DNA of 64,000 bases. Origin: Anoxynatronum sibiricum. GTDB lineage: Bacteria > Bacillota > Clostridia > Peptostreptococcales > Tindalliaceae. Within the stretch, counting starts at the first letter, position 1. Every line of letters begins with the position of its first letter. This document shows, piece by piece, positions 15,703-24,877 of the stretch. Below the pieces are notes generated by a model. It saw only the letters and a program-made list of their open reading frames with translations, was not told the origin of the DNA and ran no database searches. Position numbers and translations under genes: made by a program. The stretch covers positions 118,895 to 182,894 of the forward strand of contig NZ_JBCITM010000008.1 of assembly GCF_039414295.1 (NCBI RefSeq), written 5' to 3'.

Positions 15703-16884
15703 ATGTTTTTGATTTCCAATCTTCAGCACCGAAAAAAATCGTTTCAACCCCTGGCCGTTTTACTGGCACTGGCCCTGCTGTTGCCCCTTGGAACTTTCAC
15801 CGCCTTTGGTGAAAACCTGGCCGGCGAAAGTTTTTCTGCCCTCACCCAGCGGGAGCCCGTTCCCGCCTTTGGCTCCATCACAGGCACCGTGGGAGAAATA
15901 CGGCCCATGCAGTCACTCCCCGATGCTTATTACATCGTACTGGAGGACGAAGAGAACCCAACCTGGCTCACCATCACCACTGATACCTTCCTCTTCAGTG
16001 ACGAAGCCCCCGAAGCAGGCGACACGGTTACCGGCTTTTATGACTTGAACGCCCCCATGATTCTCATTTATCCTCCCCAGTATCCCATTGTGGCCCTGGC
16101 AGTAAACCCGGGAGACACCAATCTGTTTGTAGGGGAGTTTGGCAGCGACCTGGTGGATGCCACCGAAACACTGATGCTGGTAATCACGGAGGATACCCAG
16201 GTGGAAACTCCCGATGGTCAGCCTTTCACAGAGTCTCTCGCCGGCCATACACTGGCAGTGGCCTACGGTGCTTCCACCCGTAGCATTCCTGCCCAAACCC
16301 GCCCCCAACGTGTGGTGGTGCTGTCGGCGGAACTGAATGATGCTGATGTTACCGAAGACGAAAATGATGAAAACGAAGCCGCAGATGAGATCGCCGGAGA
16401 AGATGAAGGCGAAAGTGAAGGTGAAGGTGCGGTTGAGGACGAAACTGAACCTGTAAAGCCGGCAGAAGATGGCAATGCGGCTTCCCGCCCCATCACCCAC
16501 GAACCCGACTGGATGCCTGCCCTTGAAGGCATGGATCTGGTGGTGGAAAACGCCATTCTTCGCGATGCTCCCGCCGCCTGGGCCACCGATGACCAGGTGG
16601 TGATGGTGCCGCTGAAAATCATTGCCGAATCCCTGGGCTATCGGGTACACTGGCTGGCTGAAACCCAGACTGTCACCCTTTCCGACAGTCACTCCCTCAC
16701 CATTGGTGCCGACGCTTATGTGGATATGAGCCAGGATTCTCCCATTCGATTGGGTACACCGCCGGCGCTGCGGGAAGGCCGCACTTTTGTGCCCCTCACT
16801 TTTTTCCGCGATGTGATTCCCATGAACAACGCTTATGTGTTTGAAAACCAGATTGTTATTGATAATCAGGAGGTCATGCACTAG
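15703..16884 (+). CDS. Secreted protein with C-terminal stalk domain
   Basis: A 393-residue exported protein. The signal peptide runs to about residue 33 (LAVLLALALLLPLGTFTAFG). A beta-rich N-terminal domain (GSITGTVGEIRPMQ, ENPTWLTITTDTFLFSD) is followed by an acidic Glu/Asp linker (about residues 210-255). The C-terminal half is a copper-amine-oxidase N1-like stalk domain: DDQVVMVPLKIIAESLGYRV and EGRTFVPLTFFRDV. The ATG at 15703 is chosen for the GGAG 8 bases upstream; the frame is open 33 codons earlier. It belongs to the same stalk family as the genes at 4785 and 47730. Function unknown, probably at the cell surface. Confidence 0.78.
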   Translation: MFLISNLQHRKKSFQPLAVLLALALLLPLGTFTAFGENLAGESFSALTQREPVPAFGSITGTVGEIRPMQSLPDAYYIVLEDEENPTWLTITTDTFLFSDEAPEAGDTVTGFYDLNAPMILIYPPQYPIVALAVNPGDTNLFVGEFGSDLVDATETLMLVITEDTQVETPDGQPFTESLAGHTLAVAYGASTRSIPAQTRPQRVVVLSAELNDADVTEDENDENEAADEIAGEDEGESEGEGAVEDETEPVKPAEDGNAASRPITHEPDWMPALEGMDLVVENAILRDAPAAWATDDQVVMVPLKIIAESLGYRVHWLAETQTVTLSDSHSLTIGADAYVDMSQDSPIRLGTPPALREGRTFVPLTFFRDVIPMNNAYVFENQIVIDNQEVMH

Positions 16885-16887
16885 AAC

Positions 16888-16921
16888 TGCAGTGAATAGT
16901 TGATCGGGAATAGTGAATAAG
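16888..16921 (+). repeat. Fragment of dispersed noncoding repeat
   Basis: CAGTGAATAGTTGATCGGG followed by AATAGTGAATAAG matches the core of the family seen in fuller form at 22237, 27250 and 50706. It begins right after the stalk gene stop. Confidence 0.6.
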
Positions 16922-17012
16922 AAAAACAAAATAAGGATAATGAAAGCAGGAATGCCAGCTATACATCAAAGCCAGCAAGAAGAGAATCCTGCTTATAATC
17001 TATCAGCATAAT

Positions 17013-17056
17013 ACCGCCTGCGATGAGTTGAAAGACTCATTGCAGGCGGTTTCTTG
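17013..17056 (+). terminator. Rho-independent terminator
   Basis: ACCGCCTGCGATGAGT pairs with ACTCATTGCAGGCGGT (one mismatch) across a 6-base loop and is followed by TTCTTGT. It lies 130 bases after the stalk gene and is the likely end of its transcript. Confidence 0.8.
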
Positions 17057-17106
17057 TCAGCGCTATGATGGTATCCGCATTTCACAAATTAACATTCATT
17101 CCCTAT

Positions 17107-17213
17107 ATTAAGGTAAAACCAGGATTAAGGTGAAACCAGGAGGCCATTTGTTTGTCCTTTGTTTGAGATGAAAAACACGATGACCAAAGAGATCACACCA
17201 GAAAAATGGTGTG
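17107..17213 (+). promoter_or_regulatory. Tandem 17-mers and palindrome before c-di-GMP sensor gene
   Basis: ATTAAGGTAAAACCAGG (17107-17123) is repeated directly with one change at 17124-17140. A perfect 7-base inverted repeat CACACCA...TGGTGTG lies at 17194-17213. Both are upstream of the gene at 17304 and may be regulator binding sites. No c-di-GMP riboswitch was recognised. Confidence 0.4.
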
Positions 17214-17303
17214 GGAGGAAGAGTGGTGGGTAAGTATAACTAAAGAAAAGAACAGAAGCACAGAATCCGGAAAGAGCAAAAATTCTTAACGGGAGCGTGG
17301 CAC

Positions 17304-19772
17304 ATGACCAGAAGCAAACACTGGGCAGGATTAGTTGTTGCGGGCATGCTGATCACCATATTCTTAAGTGGATACGGCGCAGCAGCCATGCCTGGAAATA
17401 CCAGACTCAACAATAACTCCAACCGAATTGTGGTGGGAGATGATATCAACTATCCACCCTACAGTTATTTGGATACTGACGGTAATCCTCAGGGTTTTAA
17501 TATTGCCTTGGCCAAAGCGGCGGGAGAAGCCATGGGGTTGACGGTGGAAATTCGACTGGATGAATGGTCACGTACCCGGGAGGCTCTGGAAGCGGGAGAA
17601 ATCGATGCCATCTCCGGCATGTTCTACTCAGAAGAACGCGCCCAGACTTATGCCTTTACCACCCGTCACAGTGTGACCAGTGGTGATATCTTCACCCGTT
17701 CAGCCACGGTGCTGGAATCACTGGAAGATCTGCAGGGCCAGACGGTGGTGGTGCAAAAAGGAGATATTGTGGCAGAGTACCTGGCAGGGGCGGAACTGGA
17801 GATCCAGTTAATAGAAGTCTTTACCGTCAATGAAGCCCTTTCTTTAGTGGCAGACGGTACTTACGACTATGCCGGGCTGATGAAGCTGCCTGGCATCTAT
17901 GCCATGGAAGAACAGGGGTTTTCCCAGCTTCGCTCCCAAGGCCTGCAACTGATCCCCAATGACTATTCCATGGCGGTACGCCGGGACAATGAAGATTTAC
18001 TCCTGCTCCTAAACGGCGGTCTAAAAATCGTCCAGGCCACCGGCGAGTACCAGGCCATTTATGATGAATGGCTGGGGGTGTATGAAGAGCAGGATTTTCG
18101 CCAGAATCTGGTGAGGTATCATCGCTTCCTGCTGGTGGCAGGCGGCATGGTTGTCGTGCTTCTGGGGATGTCTCTTTTTCTGCGGTATCTGGTTCACAAA
18201 CGCACCAGTGCCCTGAGAAGCGCCAATGAGGAACTGCAGCTAAAACAGCTGGAGCTGCAGTCACTGAACATGGAGATGGAAGCTTCCATGGAAGAGCTCA
18301 CTGCCATGGAGCAGGAGCTGCGGGAACAGCTGGATCGCATCAGGGAAAGTGAGCGGCGGCTGGCGGAGAGTGAGCAGAAAAACAGGGCCATTGTCCAGGC
18401 GTTGCCAGACATTATCTTCACCTTTGATCCTAAGGGTCAGTTCATTGATTGTCAGGCCAGTGATCACACCCATCTGCAGATGCCGACCCAGTCACTGATC
18501 GGCAAATTGCTGGAAGACGTGCTTCCCCACGAACTGGCGGAAGCGTGTCTGGCTTCTATCCAGAAATCACTGGAAAGTGGCAAGTTGGAACGATTTGAAT
18601 TTGAGATCCCCCTCAGGGGGGAGCGCCGCATTTTTGAAATGCGTCTTGTTCCCCTGGAATCAACAGCAGTGATTGGCATTACCCGGGACATCACCCAGGA
18701 AAAACGCTACCAGGAAGAAATCGAGTATTTGAGCTACCGCGATCAGCTCACCGGCTTATACAACCGTCGGTTCTTTGAGGAGGAACTGAAACGCCTGGAT
18801 ACGGAGCGTAATCTTCCACTGTGTCTCCTTATGGCAGATGTGAATGGATTGAAGCTGATTAACGACTCTTTTGGTCACGCCAAGGGAGATGAACTGCTTC
18901 AGAAACTGGCGGAAGTGCTGACCCGTGGTTGCAGACCCGACGAAATCATTGCCCGCATCGGCGGTGATGAGTTTGTGTTGCTGGTGCCGGGTATGACGGG
19001 GGAACAGGCTGAAAAACTGGTGGATCGGATCCAGAAGCTGGCGGCCGTGGAGACAATTGGGTCGCTGGAGCTGTCGATTTCCTTTGGCTGGGAAGTCAAA
19101 ACTGATCCAAACGAAGACATGCAGGAAATTTTCAATCGGGCAGAAGACCATATGTATCAAAAAAAGCTTTTTGAAGGCCCCAGCATGCGCAGCAAAACCA
19201 TTAATGCCATCATTAGAACCCTCCACGAAAAGAATGAAAGGGAAGAAGCCCATTCTAAACGGGTATCCCAGCTTTCCATGGCACTGGCCCAAGTGATGGG
19301 TTTTTCTCAGCGGGATGTAGAGCAGATTCGAACCATGGGACTGCTCCACGATATTGGCAAAATTGCCATTAATGAAGAAATTCTCAACAAGCCTGGCCGG
19401 CTGACAGAAGAAGAATATGAAGAGATTAAGCGCCACCCGGAGATTGGGTTTCGTATCCTCAGCTCTGTCAATGACATGGTGGACATGGCAGAATACGTGT
19501 TGTGCCACCACGAGCGGTGGGATGGTACCGGCTACCCCCGTGGCCTGGCAGGTGAGGCCACCCCCATGCAGGCCCGGATCATCGCCATCACAGATGCCTA
19601 TGATGCCATGATTAGCGAGCGGAGTTATCGTCATACGCTGACGCCAGAAGCTGCGGCGAAAGAGTTGTACCGCTGTGCCGGGACCCAGTTTGACCCCCAT
19701 CTGGTGGCAGTCTTTGTCGAAAAAGTCATCGGAGCTGATGCGGAAAATGCACCTGATAACCCGGAGACGTGA
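17304..19772 (+). CDS. SBP-PAS-GGDEF-HD-GYP sensor protein
   Basis: An 822-residue membrane signalling protein. A signal peptide is followed by an extracellular family 3 solute-binding-like domain (VVGDDINYPPYSYLDTDG, GFNIALAKAAGEAMG, about residues 45-270), a transmembrane helix (FLLVAGGMVVVLLGMSLFLR), a coiled coil, a PAS domain (about 360-470), a GGDEF domain with intact GGDEF at 553-557, and a C-terminal HD-GYP domain. The HD-GYP part has LLHDIGK (His682, Asp683) and HHERWDGTGYP (735-745), so c-di-GMP hydrolysis is likely. Synthesis is also possible; I see no RxxD inhibitory site before GGDEF. GGGAG precedes the ATG by 8 bases. The ligand is probably a small polar molecule such as an amino acid. 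Confidence 0.93.
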   Translation: MTRSKHWAGLVVAGMLITIFLSGYGAAAMPGNTRLNNNSNRIVVGDDINYPPYSYLDTDGNPQGFNIALAKAAGEAMGLTVEIRLDEWSRTREALEAGEIDAISGMFYSEERAQTYAFTTRHSVTSGDIFTRSATVLESLEDLQGQTVVVQKGDIVAEYLAGAELEIQLIEVFTVNEALSLVADGTYDYAGLMKLPGIYAMEEQGFSQLRSQGLQLIPNDYSMAVRRDNEDLLLLLNGGLKIVQATGEYQAIYDEWLGVYEEQDFRQNLVRYHRFLLVAGGMVVVLLGMSLFLRYLVHKRTSALRSANEELQLKQLELQSLNMEMEASMEELTAMEQELREQLDRIRESERRLAESEQKNRAIVQALPDIIFTFDPKGQFIDCQASDHTHLQMPTQSLIGKLLEDVLPHELAEACLASIQKSLESGKLERFEFEIPLRGERRIFEMRLVPLESTAVIGITRDITQEKRYQEEIEYLSYRDQLTGLYNRRFFEEELKRLDTERNLPLCLLMADVNGLKLINDSFGHAKGDELLQKLAEVLTRGCRPDEIIARIGGDEFVLLVPGMTGEQAEKLVDRIQKLAAVETIGSLELSISFGWEVKTDPNEDMQEIFNRAEDHMYQKKLFEGPSMRSKTINAIIRTLHEKNEREEAHSKRVSQLSMALAQVMGFSQRDVEQIRTMGLLHDIGKIAINEEILNKPGRLTEEEYEEIKRHPEIGFRILSSVNDMVDMAEYVLCHHERWDGTGYPRGLAGEATPMQARIIAITDAYDAMISERSYRHTLTPEAAAKELYRCAGTQFDPHLVAVFVEKVIGADAENAPDNPET

Positions 19773-19883
19773 CACAGTCGGCACATCTGAAAACTCTATG
19801 ATCACAGGTGGTCACGGCAACTCCCTGGGCAGCCGCCATGGTTGGCACGTGTCATTTGCTAAAAAACGTTTGGTTTCAGAAGT

Positions 19884-19933
19884 AAGGCCGCTGGCTTCCC
19901 ATATGCTGGGATGCCGGCGGCCTCATATTTTTT
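19884..19933 (+). terminator. Rho-independent terminator
   Basis: AGGCCGCTGGC...TCCCA pairs with TGGGATGCCGGCGGCCT around TATGC, followed by CATATTTTTT. It is a strong hairpin about 110 bases after the sensor gene. Confidence 0.8.
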
Positions 19934-20037
19934 GATGCGTTGGCTTTGGGGTTTTCATTGCTTGTTACTGAGATGCAACTGCGCTTCCCCTCATTTGCTG
20001 TCTTTCCGCTTCAATGATGCTTACTTATCAGTGATGC

Positions 20038-20682
20038 TTACTTCCGCTGTCCGTAAGTCTTGAACTTCTCCAGCATCAATGTCATTTCTTCATCAGGCAA
20101 AATTACCGGATCGCCAATGCCTTTGGTACGGTAGTAGATTTCTGCACAATACTCAATTTCTTCCACAATGTTAAAGGCATTCAGCAGATCACCGGCCCCT
20201 GCCAAAAGGCCATGGTTGGCCAGCAAGACTGCCCGCCGGTCTTTCATGGCTTCAAAGGCATTTTCTGCCAGTTCCACGGTGCCAAAGGTGGCGTAGGGGG
20301 CGCAGCGCACGTCTTTTCCCGCAACGGCAATCATGTAGTGCACCGGCGGCAGATTCCAGCCCAGGCAGGCAATGGTGGTGGCATACATGGTGTGAGCGTG
20401 GATGATTGCATCAATGTCGTCCCGCTGTTGATAAAAGATGCGATGCAGGTCCACCTCGCTGGAGGGTTTTCGCTCCCCTTCCACCACTTCCCCCTGGAGG
20501 TTCATCACTACCACATCTTCAGGGGTGGTTTCAAAATAATCAATGCCGCTGGGGCTGATGGCCATCAGGCCCTCTTCCCGACAAAACACACTGATGTTGC
20601 CGCCGGTTCCCTTGGTCAGGCCTGCTGTCACCAGCTTTTGGCCGTATTCCACAATCATTTCCCGTTCTTGTTGCATACGCAT
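20038..20682 (-). CDS. Class II aldolase, FucA-like
   Basis: A 214-residue zinc-dependent class II aldolase close to L-fuculose-1-phosphate aldolase. Visible features are GTGGNISV (phosphate site), ISPSGIDYF, KPSSEVDLH with the catalytic Glu, IIHAHTMYAT with two zinc-binding His, HYMIAVAGKDVRCAPYATFGT and ANHGLLA with the third His. These follow E. coli FucA almost segment by segment. The true substrate could be fuculose, rhamnulose or 5-deoxyribulose 1-phosphate, because no sugar kinase or isomerase lies nearby. The start has GGAAG upstream. It follows the secreted protein gene by 20 bases and may share its transcript. Confidence 0.85.
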   Translation of the reverse strand: MRMQQEREMIVEYGQKLVTAGLTKGTGGNISVFCREEGLMAISPSGIDYFETTPEDVVVMNLQGEVVEGERKPSSEVDLHRIFYQQRDDIDAIIHAHTMYATTIACLGWNLPPVHYMIAVAGKDVRCAPYATFGTVELAENAFEAMKDRRAVLLANHGLLAGAGDLLNAFNIVEEIEYCAEIYYRTKGIGDPVILPDEEMTLMLEKFKTYGQRK

Positions 20683-20702
20683 GTCAATTGTCTTCCTTCC
20701 TG

Positions 20703-22052
20703 CTACTGGTACCCTCCGGTGAGATAATTGAAGAAGGGTTCATCCACCCAAAAGTCGTAAGTCACCACATCCATGTCCGCTCCCAACTCCTGAATCGCTG
20801 TCATCACTGCTTCTGAATCTTCCTGTAAAGAAAAGCTCTGGGCCAGCTTGCCTTCTGCCTGAATATAATTATTGGTGATCACCAGGTAGTCTTCCAGCGG
20901 AGTCAGGGAGTAGAACAGGGGCTGCCACCACGAGCCGGCAATGAGACCGGTCATGTCTTCCTGATTGCGCTTGGCATAGGCAAAGATAATGTCCTGGAAC
21001 CGTTCTTTTTCCTGCTTGGTGAAGAATTCAAAGCTGATGTCGTACTCTTTGGCATAGGCGATGTAATTGCCGTTTTCAATCATGGCCACCTGATAGCCGG
21101 GGCTTTCCTGAGGCTCGCCCCATTCTTTCATATAGATGTAAGCAGATGACTTGGGCTCCAGCTGTACCCGGGCGTTGATGCCTTCGCTGCGAAGCAGGCC
21201 AATGAGCTGCAGGGCATGCACGATATTGGAATGCCCGTAGGTGATGGTGAGCTCAGGGTCAAACCGGGGGTCGAACTGCAGGTCCTTCACGTTGTACCCG
21301 GTGATGACGTCGGCTTCCAGCACCTGGTTAATCAGTTCCCGAAGCTCAGTGGCTTCAATCAATGTCTGGGCTTCCCAGGCAGTGTAGATCTTTCCGAAGA
21401 TGGCCGGGTCACTGATTTGTCCCAGGTAGTTTTTGTAGCGTCCGTTCATTTCCACCACTTTTCCTGCCAGCAGGGTGGTCACGTCGCTGGGAGCCTGCTC
21501 TTCTGACAGGTTCAGACCGACCAGCAGGTCAGCAGGAATCATTTGAAGATCAAGGGCCACTGCCAGGGCTGCCAGGGAGTGATCTGCCGGCATATCTGCC
21601 AGTTCATCGGCGATTCCAGCGGCTGCCAGACTGGCCCATACCTTGGCTTCAGGATAAGTGCCGGCCAGCTGCTTTTGATTAGCGGCGGCCACTGCCATTT
21701 CCACGGCGTCAAAGACTGTGAGCAGCTCAGCATCAGCTGAGGCCGGGGCCACCTCCTGTCGGGACACACGGTTCAATAATCCGGCAAAGGTTTGGGGGGT
21801 CATTGATGCTGACAATTTAATACCATACTGGTGGTCCATAAACCGTTCATATGCTGCCACCTGCTGCGAGACATTCGCCGCTGCTTCAGTGGACAGTACC
21901 GCTGTCACCGGTGCTTCCACCGGCAGGGGCTGTGCCATCACCGGCATCACTGCCGATGAGAAAAGCAGGCACACCGTCAGTAACACACATGCCCATTGCT
22001 GCTTCCATCGGTTCTTGCTGATTGGTTCTGTTGCCATTCCCGTTGCTTTCAT
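20703..22052 (-). CDS. Secreted protein of unknown function
   Basis: A 449-residue exported protein that I do not recognise. The signal peptide is clear (WKQQWACVLLTVCLLFSSAV to VMAQP, cleavage near residue 40). The mature part begins with a mostly helical region rich in Ala (VFDAVEMAVAAANQKQLAG, LAALAVALDLQMIPADLL). It continues with mixed sequence rich in aromatic residues (SSAYIYMKEWGEP, GSWWQPLFYSLTPLEDYL) and ends VDEPFFNYLTGGYQ. AAGGAGG lies 7 bases before the ATG. No cell-wall anchor, lipobox or catalytic motif is visible. Confidence 0.8.
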   Translation of the reverse strand: MKATGMATEPISKNRWKQQWACVLLTVCLLFSSAVMPVMAQPLPVEAPVTAVLSTEAAANVSQQVAAYERFMDHQYGIKLSASMTPQTFAGLLNRVSRQEVAPASADAELLTVFDAVEMAVAAANQKQLAGTYPEAKVWASLAAAGIADELADMPADHSLAALAVALDLQMIPADLLVGLNLSEEQAPSDVTTLLAGKVVEMNGRYKNYLGQISDPAIFGKIYTAWEAQTLIEATELRELINQVLEADVITGYNVKDLQFDPRFDPELTITYGHSNIVHALQLIGLLRSEGINARVQLEPKSSAYIYMKEWGEPQESPGYQVAMIENGNYIAYAKEYDISFEFFTKQEKERFQDIIFAYAKRNQEDMTGLIAGSWWQPLFYSLTPLEDYLVITNNYIQAEGKLAQSFSLQEDSEAVMTAIQELGADMDVVTYDFWVDEPFFNYLTGGYQ

Positions 22053-22112
22053 CCCATAACCTCCTTGAAATTGGCTGAAAATGAACTTCTTTTACCTGTA
22101 CGGGTCTCCACT

Positions 22113-22131
22113 TGTCCGAATTTGTCGGACA
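22113..22131. repeat. Short inverted repeat
   Basis: TGTCCGA and TCGGACA form a perfect 7-base inverted repeat around five bases, about 60 bases upstream of the secreted protein gene. It may be an operator. Confidence 0.4.
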
Positions 22132-22236
22132 TCTGACAACCCTTATGCTGAGTCTATCTTAACATTTTCCGAATGATTAATCAATTCTTTCCTGAGCTTC
22201 TCAGATGATTCCTGCACCAAACCGCCTGGTGTTAGT

Positions 22237-22330
22237 TTTTCAGTGAATCGTTAGCGGGAATAGTGAATAAAAAGCTTAAAGCCATTGCCAAAGCGTTATC
22301 CACAGCTTTTTGCCCCTGCTAATTCCTATG
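22237..22330 (+). repeat. Dispersed noncoding repeat, copy A
   Basis: This copy has TTTTCAGTGAATCG, the core GGGAATAGTGAATAAAAAGC, TTAAAGCCATTGCC, GCGTTATCCACAGC and ends AATTCCTATG. The same order of blocks occurs at 50706-50826 and, inverted, at 27250-27375. It contains the DnaA-box sequence TTATCCACA, which is only partly kept in the other copies. Confidence 0.75.
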
Positions 22331-23132
22331 CCTGCACAAAAGTGCGTTGATTCAGGTCAATGGGCAATATACCCCCCAGCTCCATGGTGGCGGGTGTCAC
22401 CAAGGAATCATAGACCAGCACCTGCACCCCCGCCTGCTGCACCTGCACCAGCGCCGCTGCAAAGGCCGGGTCCCGCTCCCAGTGAGGCACAAAGAGCCGT
22501 GGGCCCTTCATCTGCATGAGAAACACCACCACGCCCTGATATCCCTGGGCAACGGCTTCTGCCAGCTCCAGCAGGTGGCGTCGCCCTCGAATAGTGGGAG
22601 CATCGGGAAAAGCAGAGACACCACCCTGCTCCAGCGTCACCCCTTTTACTTCCACAAAAGCCGTCGTCGGCTCCCCTTTTTCGTTGATTCCCTCCACCCG
22701 CATGTCAAACCTTGAATTTCCGAAGGTCACTTCCCGGCGCAGGCTGGTGACTGAAGTCATCAGGGGCAGTTTTCCTGCCAGAATGCCCTCTGCCACCACT
22801 GCATTGGGAGCCTGGGAGTCCATGTTCACCAGCATGGTTTTCTTCTCTGCAGAATCACTTTCGTTGTTTGCAGAAATATGTTCTTTCTGCCCATCAGCGA
22901 TGTCTTTCTCCACGGCAATCAGGGAGTACCGGGTCTTTCGCCCCGGGTGACTGCGGCAATCCTCCAGGTATACCCGTGCTCCCGGAACCAGCAGCTCCCG
23001 GCAGCGTCCGGTGTTTTTCACATGCACCACTTCTTCTTTTCCCGCCACATCGTCCGCTAAAATCACATGGGCCACAAACCGGTTGGGGCGTTTTAAAAAG
23101 GTGGCCGGCACCACCGGATTCATGTATTTCAT
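22326..23132 (-). CDS. sfsA: SfsA homologue (sugar fermentation stimulation protein)
   Basis: A 268-residue SfsA family protein. It has an OB-fold-like N terminus (KRPNRFVAHVIL, VHVKNTGRCRELLVPGARVYL) and a PD-(D/E)XK-like nuclease core (RFDMRVEG, AFVEVKGVTLEQGG, FPDAPTIRGRRHLLEL). The family binds or cuts DNA in vitro; the physiological role is unsettled. Compared with E. coli SfsA (234 residues), extra sequence of about 30 residues lies around KEHISANNESDSAEKK, between the two domains. The start gives the usual N terminus. No clear operon partner is visible. Confidence 0.92.
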   Translation of the reverse strand: MKYMNPVVPATFLKRPNRFVAHVILADDVAGKEEVVHVKNTGRCRELLVPGARVYLEDCRSHPGRKTRYSLIAVEKDIADGQKEHISANNESDSAEKKTMLVNMDSQAPNAVVAEGILAGKLPLMTSVTSLRREVTFGNSRFDMRVEGINEKGEPTTAFVEVKGVTLEQGGVSAFPDAPTIRGRRHLLELAEAVAQGYQGVVVFLMQMKGPRLFVPHWERDPAFAAALVQVQQAGVQVLVYDSLVTPATMELGGILPIDLNQRTFVQA

Positions 23133-23154
23133 TGATCTCTCAGTTCCTTTCCTG

Positions 23155-23219
23155 GCTGACTTGCCTTAGCTTGATGACTTGGATGGCTGGCTGACCTGCT
23201 TTAGCTTGATGATCAGGAT
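23155..23219. repeat. Two imperfect 30-base direct repeats
   Basis: GCTGACTTGCCTTAGCTTGA... at 23155-23184 is repeated with a few changes at 23190-23219, with a period of 35 bases. It lies between sfsA and the VTC gene promoter. No function is apparent. Confidence 0.6.
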
Positions 23220-23330
23220 AACCATCTGGCCTGTCTGCCTGGGTAACATTGATGTTCTCTCGCTCATGATCTCACAGCCCTATGACAGCGTCAACCCTGG
23301 AAATCTCATTGGCTGCTTCCCTGATTTCCC

Positions 23331-23411
23331 TTGCCCCCCTGCGCCAATTGCCTTATAATGGTGGTGATGCAAAAGAGCCGCCCCTGTGGCAACGGGGACG
23401 GAAAGGGGCTT
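23331..23411 (+). promoter_or_regulatory. Promoter and 5' leader hairpin of VTC gene
   Basis: TTGCCC (23331-23336) and TATAAT (23354-23359) are 17 bases apart, a good sigma-A promoter. The transcript would start near 23366 and enter a GC-rich fold: GCCCC(TGTGGCAAC)GGGG nested in AGAGCC...GGGGCTTTTT (about 23372-23411). The 3' arm AAAGGGGC is also the ribosome binding site of the gene at 23416. The hairpin may hide that site or act as an attenuator. Confidence 0.6.
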
Positions 23412-23415
23412 TTTC

Positions 23416-24177
23416 ATGAACGAGCGCTTTTTCAACCGCCATGAATTTAAATATGTGATTTCTGAGGAGACGGCCGCCCAAATGCTGGAGGCTATTCAGC
23501 CTCACATGAAGCGGGACCGCCACACCAACGAGGCGGCCCACTACCGGATCAGCAGCCTTTATTTTGATACCCGGGAAAACCTGTTTCATGATGAGTACCT
23601 GCGGGCAGAACAGTTTCGCCAGAAACTGCGGCTGCGGGTCTACAACCAGCCCACCCTCATGGATCCCTGTTTTTTTGAAATCAAGAAAAAGTTCAAGGGG
23701 TTCGTGAGTAAACGCCGGGCCAAACTCACCCTGAAAAGCGTCTATGACTGGCTGGCAGACCGTATTACCCTGCAAGACCTCTGCGAAACCTTTCCCCTGG
23801 AAGCCCACGTGCTGCGGGAAATCGGCTTTTTGCGGCAGCACTACCGCCTGGAACCCCGGGTGGTGATTGCTTACATACGCCAAGCCCATGTGGGCATTTT
23901 TGATGAAGACCTGCGGGTCACCATGGACCGGCAGCTGACCAAACGCACCACCCTGCTGGAACCACAGCTGGGCTGCGACCCTGCCCACGATGAGCTGTAC
24001 CTGCCCACAGGGCGGGTGGTGCTGGAGGTGAAGTCCAGTGGCACCATTCCCCTGTGGCTGGCCGGAACCCTCTCCCGCCTATCCTGCCGCAAGCAGGCTT
24101 TCTCCAAATATTCCACCAGCTACAGCCCGCCGGAAGTCAACGACACCGCGGTAGAATCTGACAGGAGGCATGCTTAA
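23416..24177 (+). CDS. VTC-domain polyphosphate polymerase family protein
   Basis: A 253-residue protein with a VTC (vacuolar transporter chaperone) catalytic-like domain of the triphosphate tunnel fold. It starts FNRHEFKYVIS and has HYRISSLYFDT, QKLRLRVYN, FFEIKKKFKG, RVVIAYIRQAH, DLRVTMDRQL and VVLEVKSSGTIP, matching the pattern of basic and acidic tunnel residues in polyphosphate polymerases of yeast Vtc4 type. Bacterial members are annotated as polyphosphate polymerase domain proteins; the activity here is inferred. The start at 23416 uses AAAGGGG seven bases upstream. It is followed with no gap by a DUF4956 gene, and the CotH kinase gene follows 103 bases later. Confidence 0.88.
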   Translation: MNERFFNRHEFKYVISEETAAQMLEAIQPHMKRDRHTNEAAHYRISSLYFDTRENLFHDEYLRAEQFRQKLRLRVYNQPTLMDPCFFEIKKKFKGFVSKRRAKLTLKSVYDWLADRITLQDLCETFPLEAHVLREIGFLRQHYRLEPRVVIAYIRQAHVGIFDEDLRVTMDRQLTKRTTLLEPQLGCDPAHDELYLPTGRVVLEVKSSGTIPLWLAGTLSRLSCRKQAFSKYSTSYSPPEVNDTAVESDRRHA

Positions 24178-24867
24178 ATGAATGGATTGGAAGAACTCTT
24201 TCGGCTCCACGAAGTGGGGGCCCGGGCGACGGCGGTTGAAGTGATTTTCACCGTGCTGATCTGTTTTGCCCTGCAATTATTGATTACCTACAGCTATATC
24301 CGTACCCACCGGGGACGTTTTTATTCCCAGAGTTTTGTGCATACGCTGGTGATTGTGGGTGTGACCATCTCTGTCATCATCATTGTCATCGGCAGCAACA
24401 TCGCCCGGGCCTTCAGCCTGGCAGGGGCCCTTTCCATCATCCGGTTCCGAAGCGCCATCCGGGACCCCCGGGATGTGGCCTATGTGTTTTTCTCCATGGG
24501 CGTGGGCCTGGCCTGCGGTGCCGGCCTCTTCACCGCCGCTGTCATTTTGTCAGTGCTCTTGTCCCTCATTGTGGTACTGCTGGAAACCACCGATTACGGC
24601 CGCAATGAAGACAAGCTGAAGCTGCTGAAAATCACTTTGCCGGAAAACCTGAACTACGAAGGGCTCTATGACGATGTGCTCAACAAATACACCGACCAGC
24701 ACAGCTTTCTCAGTGTGCGCACCGTCAGCCTGGGGACCATGTTTGAAGTGGTGTATAGCGTGCGGGTGAAACGGGGCATCAGCGAAAAGGAAATGATCGA
24801 CGAAGTCCGGGAACGGAACGGCAACCTGAACGTGGCCTTGCTGCTGGATGAACAGAGCTATGATTAA
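24178..24867 (+). CDS. DUF4956 membrane protein
   Basis: A 229-residue protein with four hydrophobic helices and a cytoplasmic C-terminal domain. The segment AFSLAGALSIIRFRSAIRDPRDVAYVFFSMGVGLACGAG is the hallmark of DUF4956 (quoted here only by its parts SLAGALSIIRFRSAI and DPRDVAYVFFSMGVGL). The C-terminal half (KLLKITLPENLNYEGLYDD) looks like a small alpha/beta regulatory domain. DUF4956 genes are regularly found beside VTC-domain genes. A role as a membrane partner that carries or anchors the polymerase is my inference. Start and stop abut the VTC gene, so the two are coupled. Confidence 0.9.
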   Translation: MNGLEELFRLHEVGARATAVEVIFTVLICFALQLLITYSYIRTHRGRFYSQSFVHTLVIVGVTISVIIIVIGSNIARAFSLAGALSIIRFRSAIRDPRDVAYVFFSMGVGLACGAGLFTAAVILSVLLSLIVVLLETTDYGRNEDKLKLLKITLPENLNYEGLYDDVLNKYTDQHSFLSVRTVSLGTMFEVVYSVRVKRGISEKEMIDEVRERNGNLNVALLLDEQSYD

Positions 24868-24877
24868 GGGATAGATC

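Noticed and set aside
17057..17303. c-di-GMP riboswitch before the GGDEF/HD-GYP gene
   Set aside because: The conserved core of class I or II could not be found; only short repeats are visible.
18756..19805. A 349-codon minus-strand open frame opposite the GGDEF/HD-GYP region
   Set aside because: It is a shadow of a strongly conserved coding region and has no recognisable domain.
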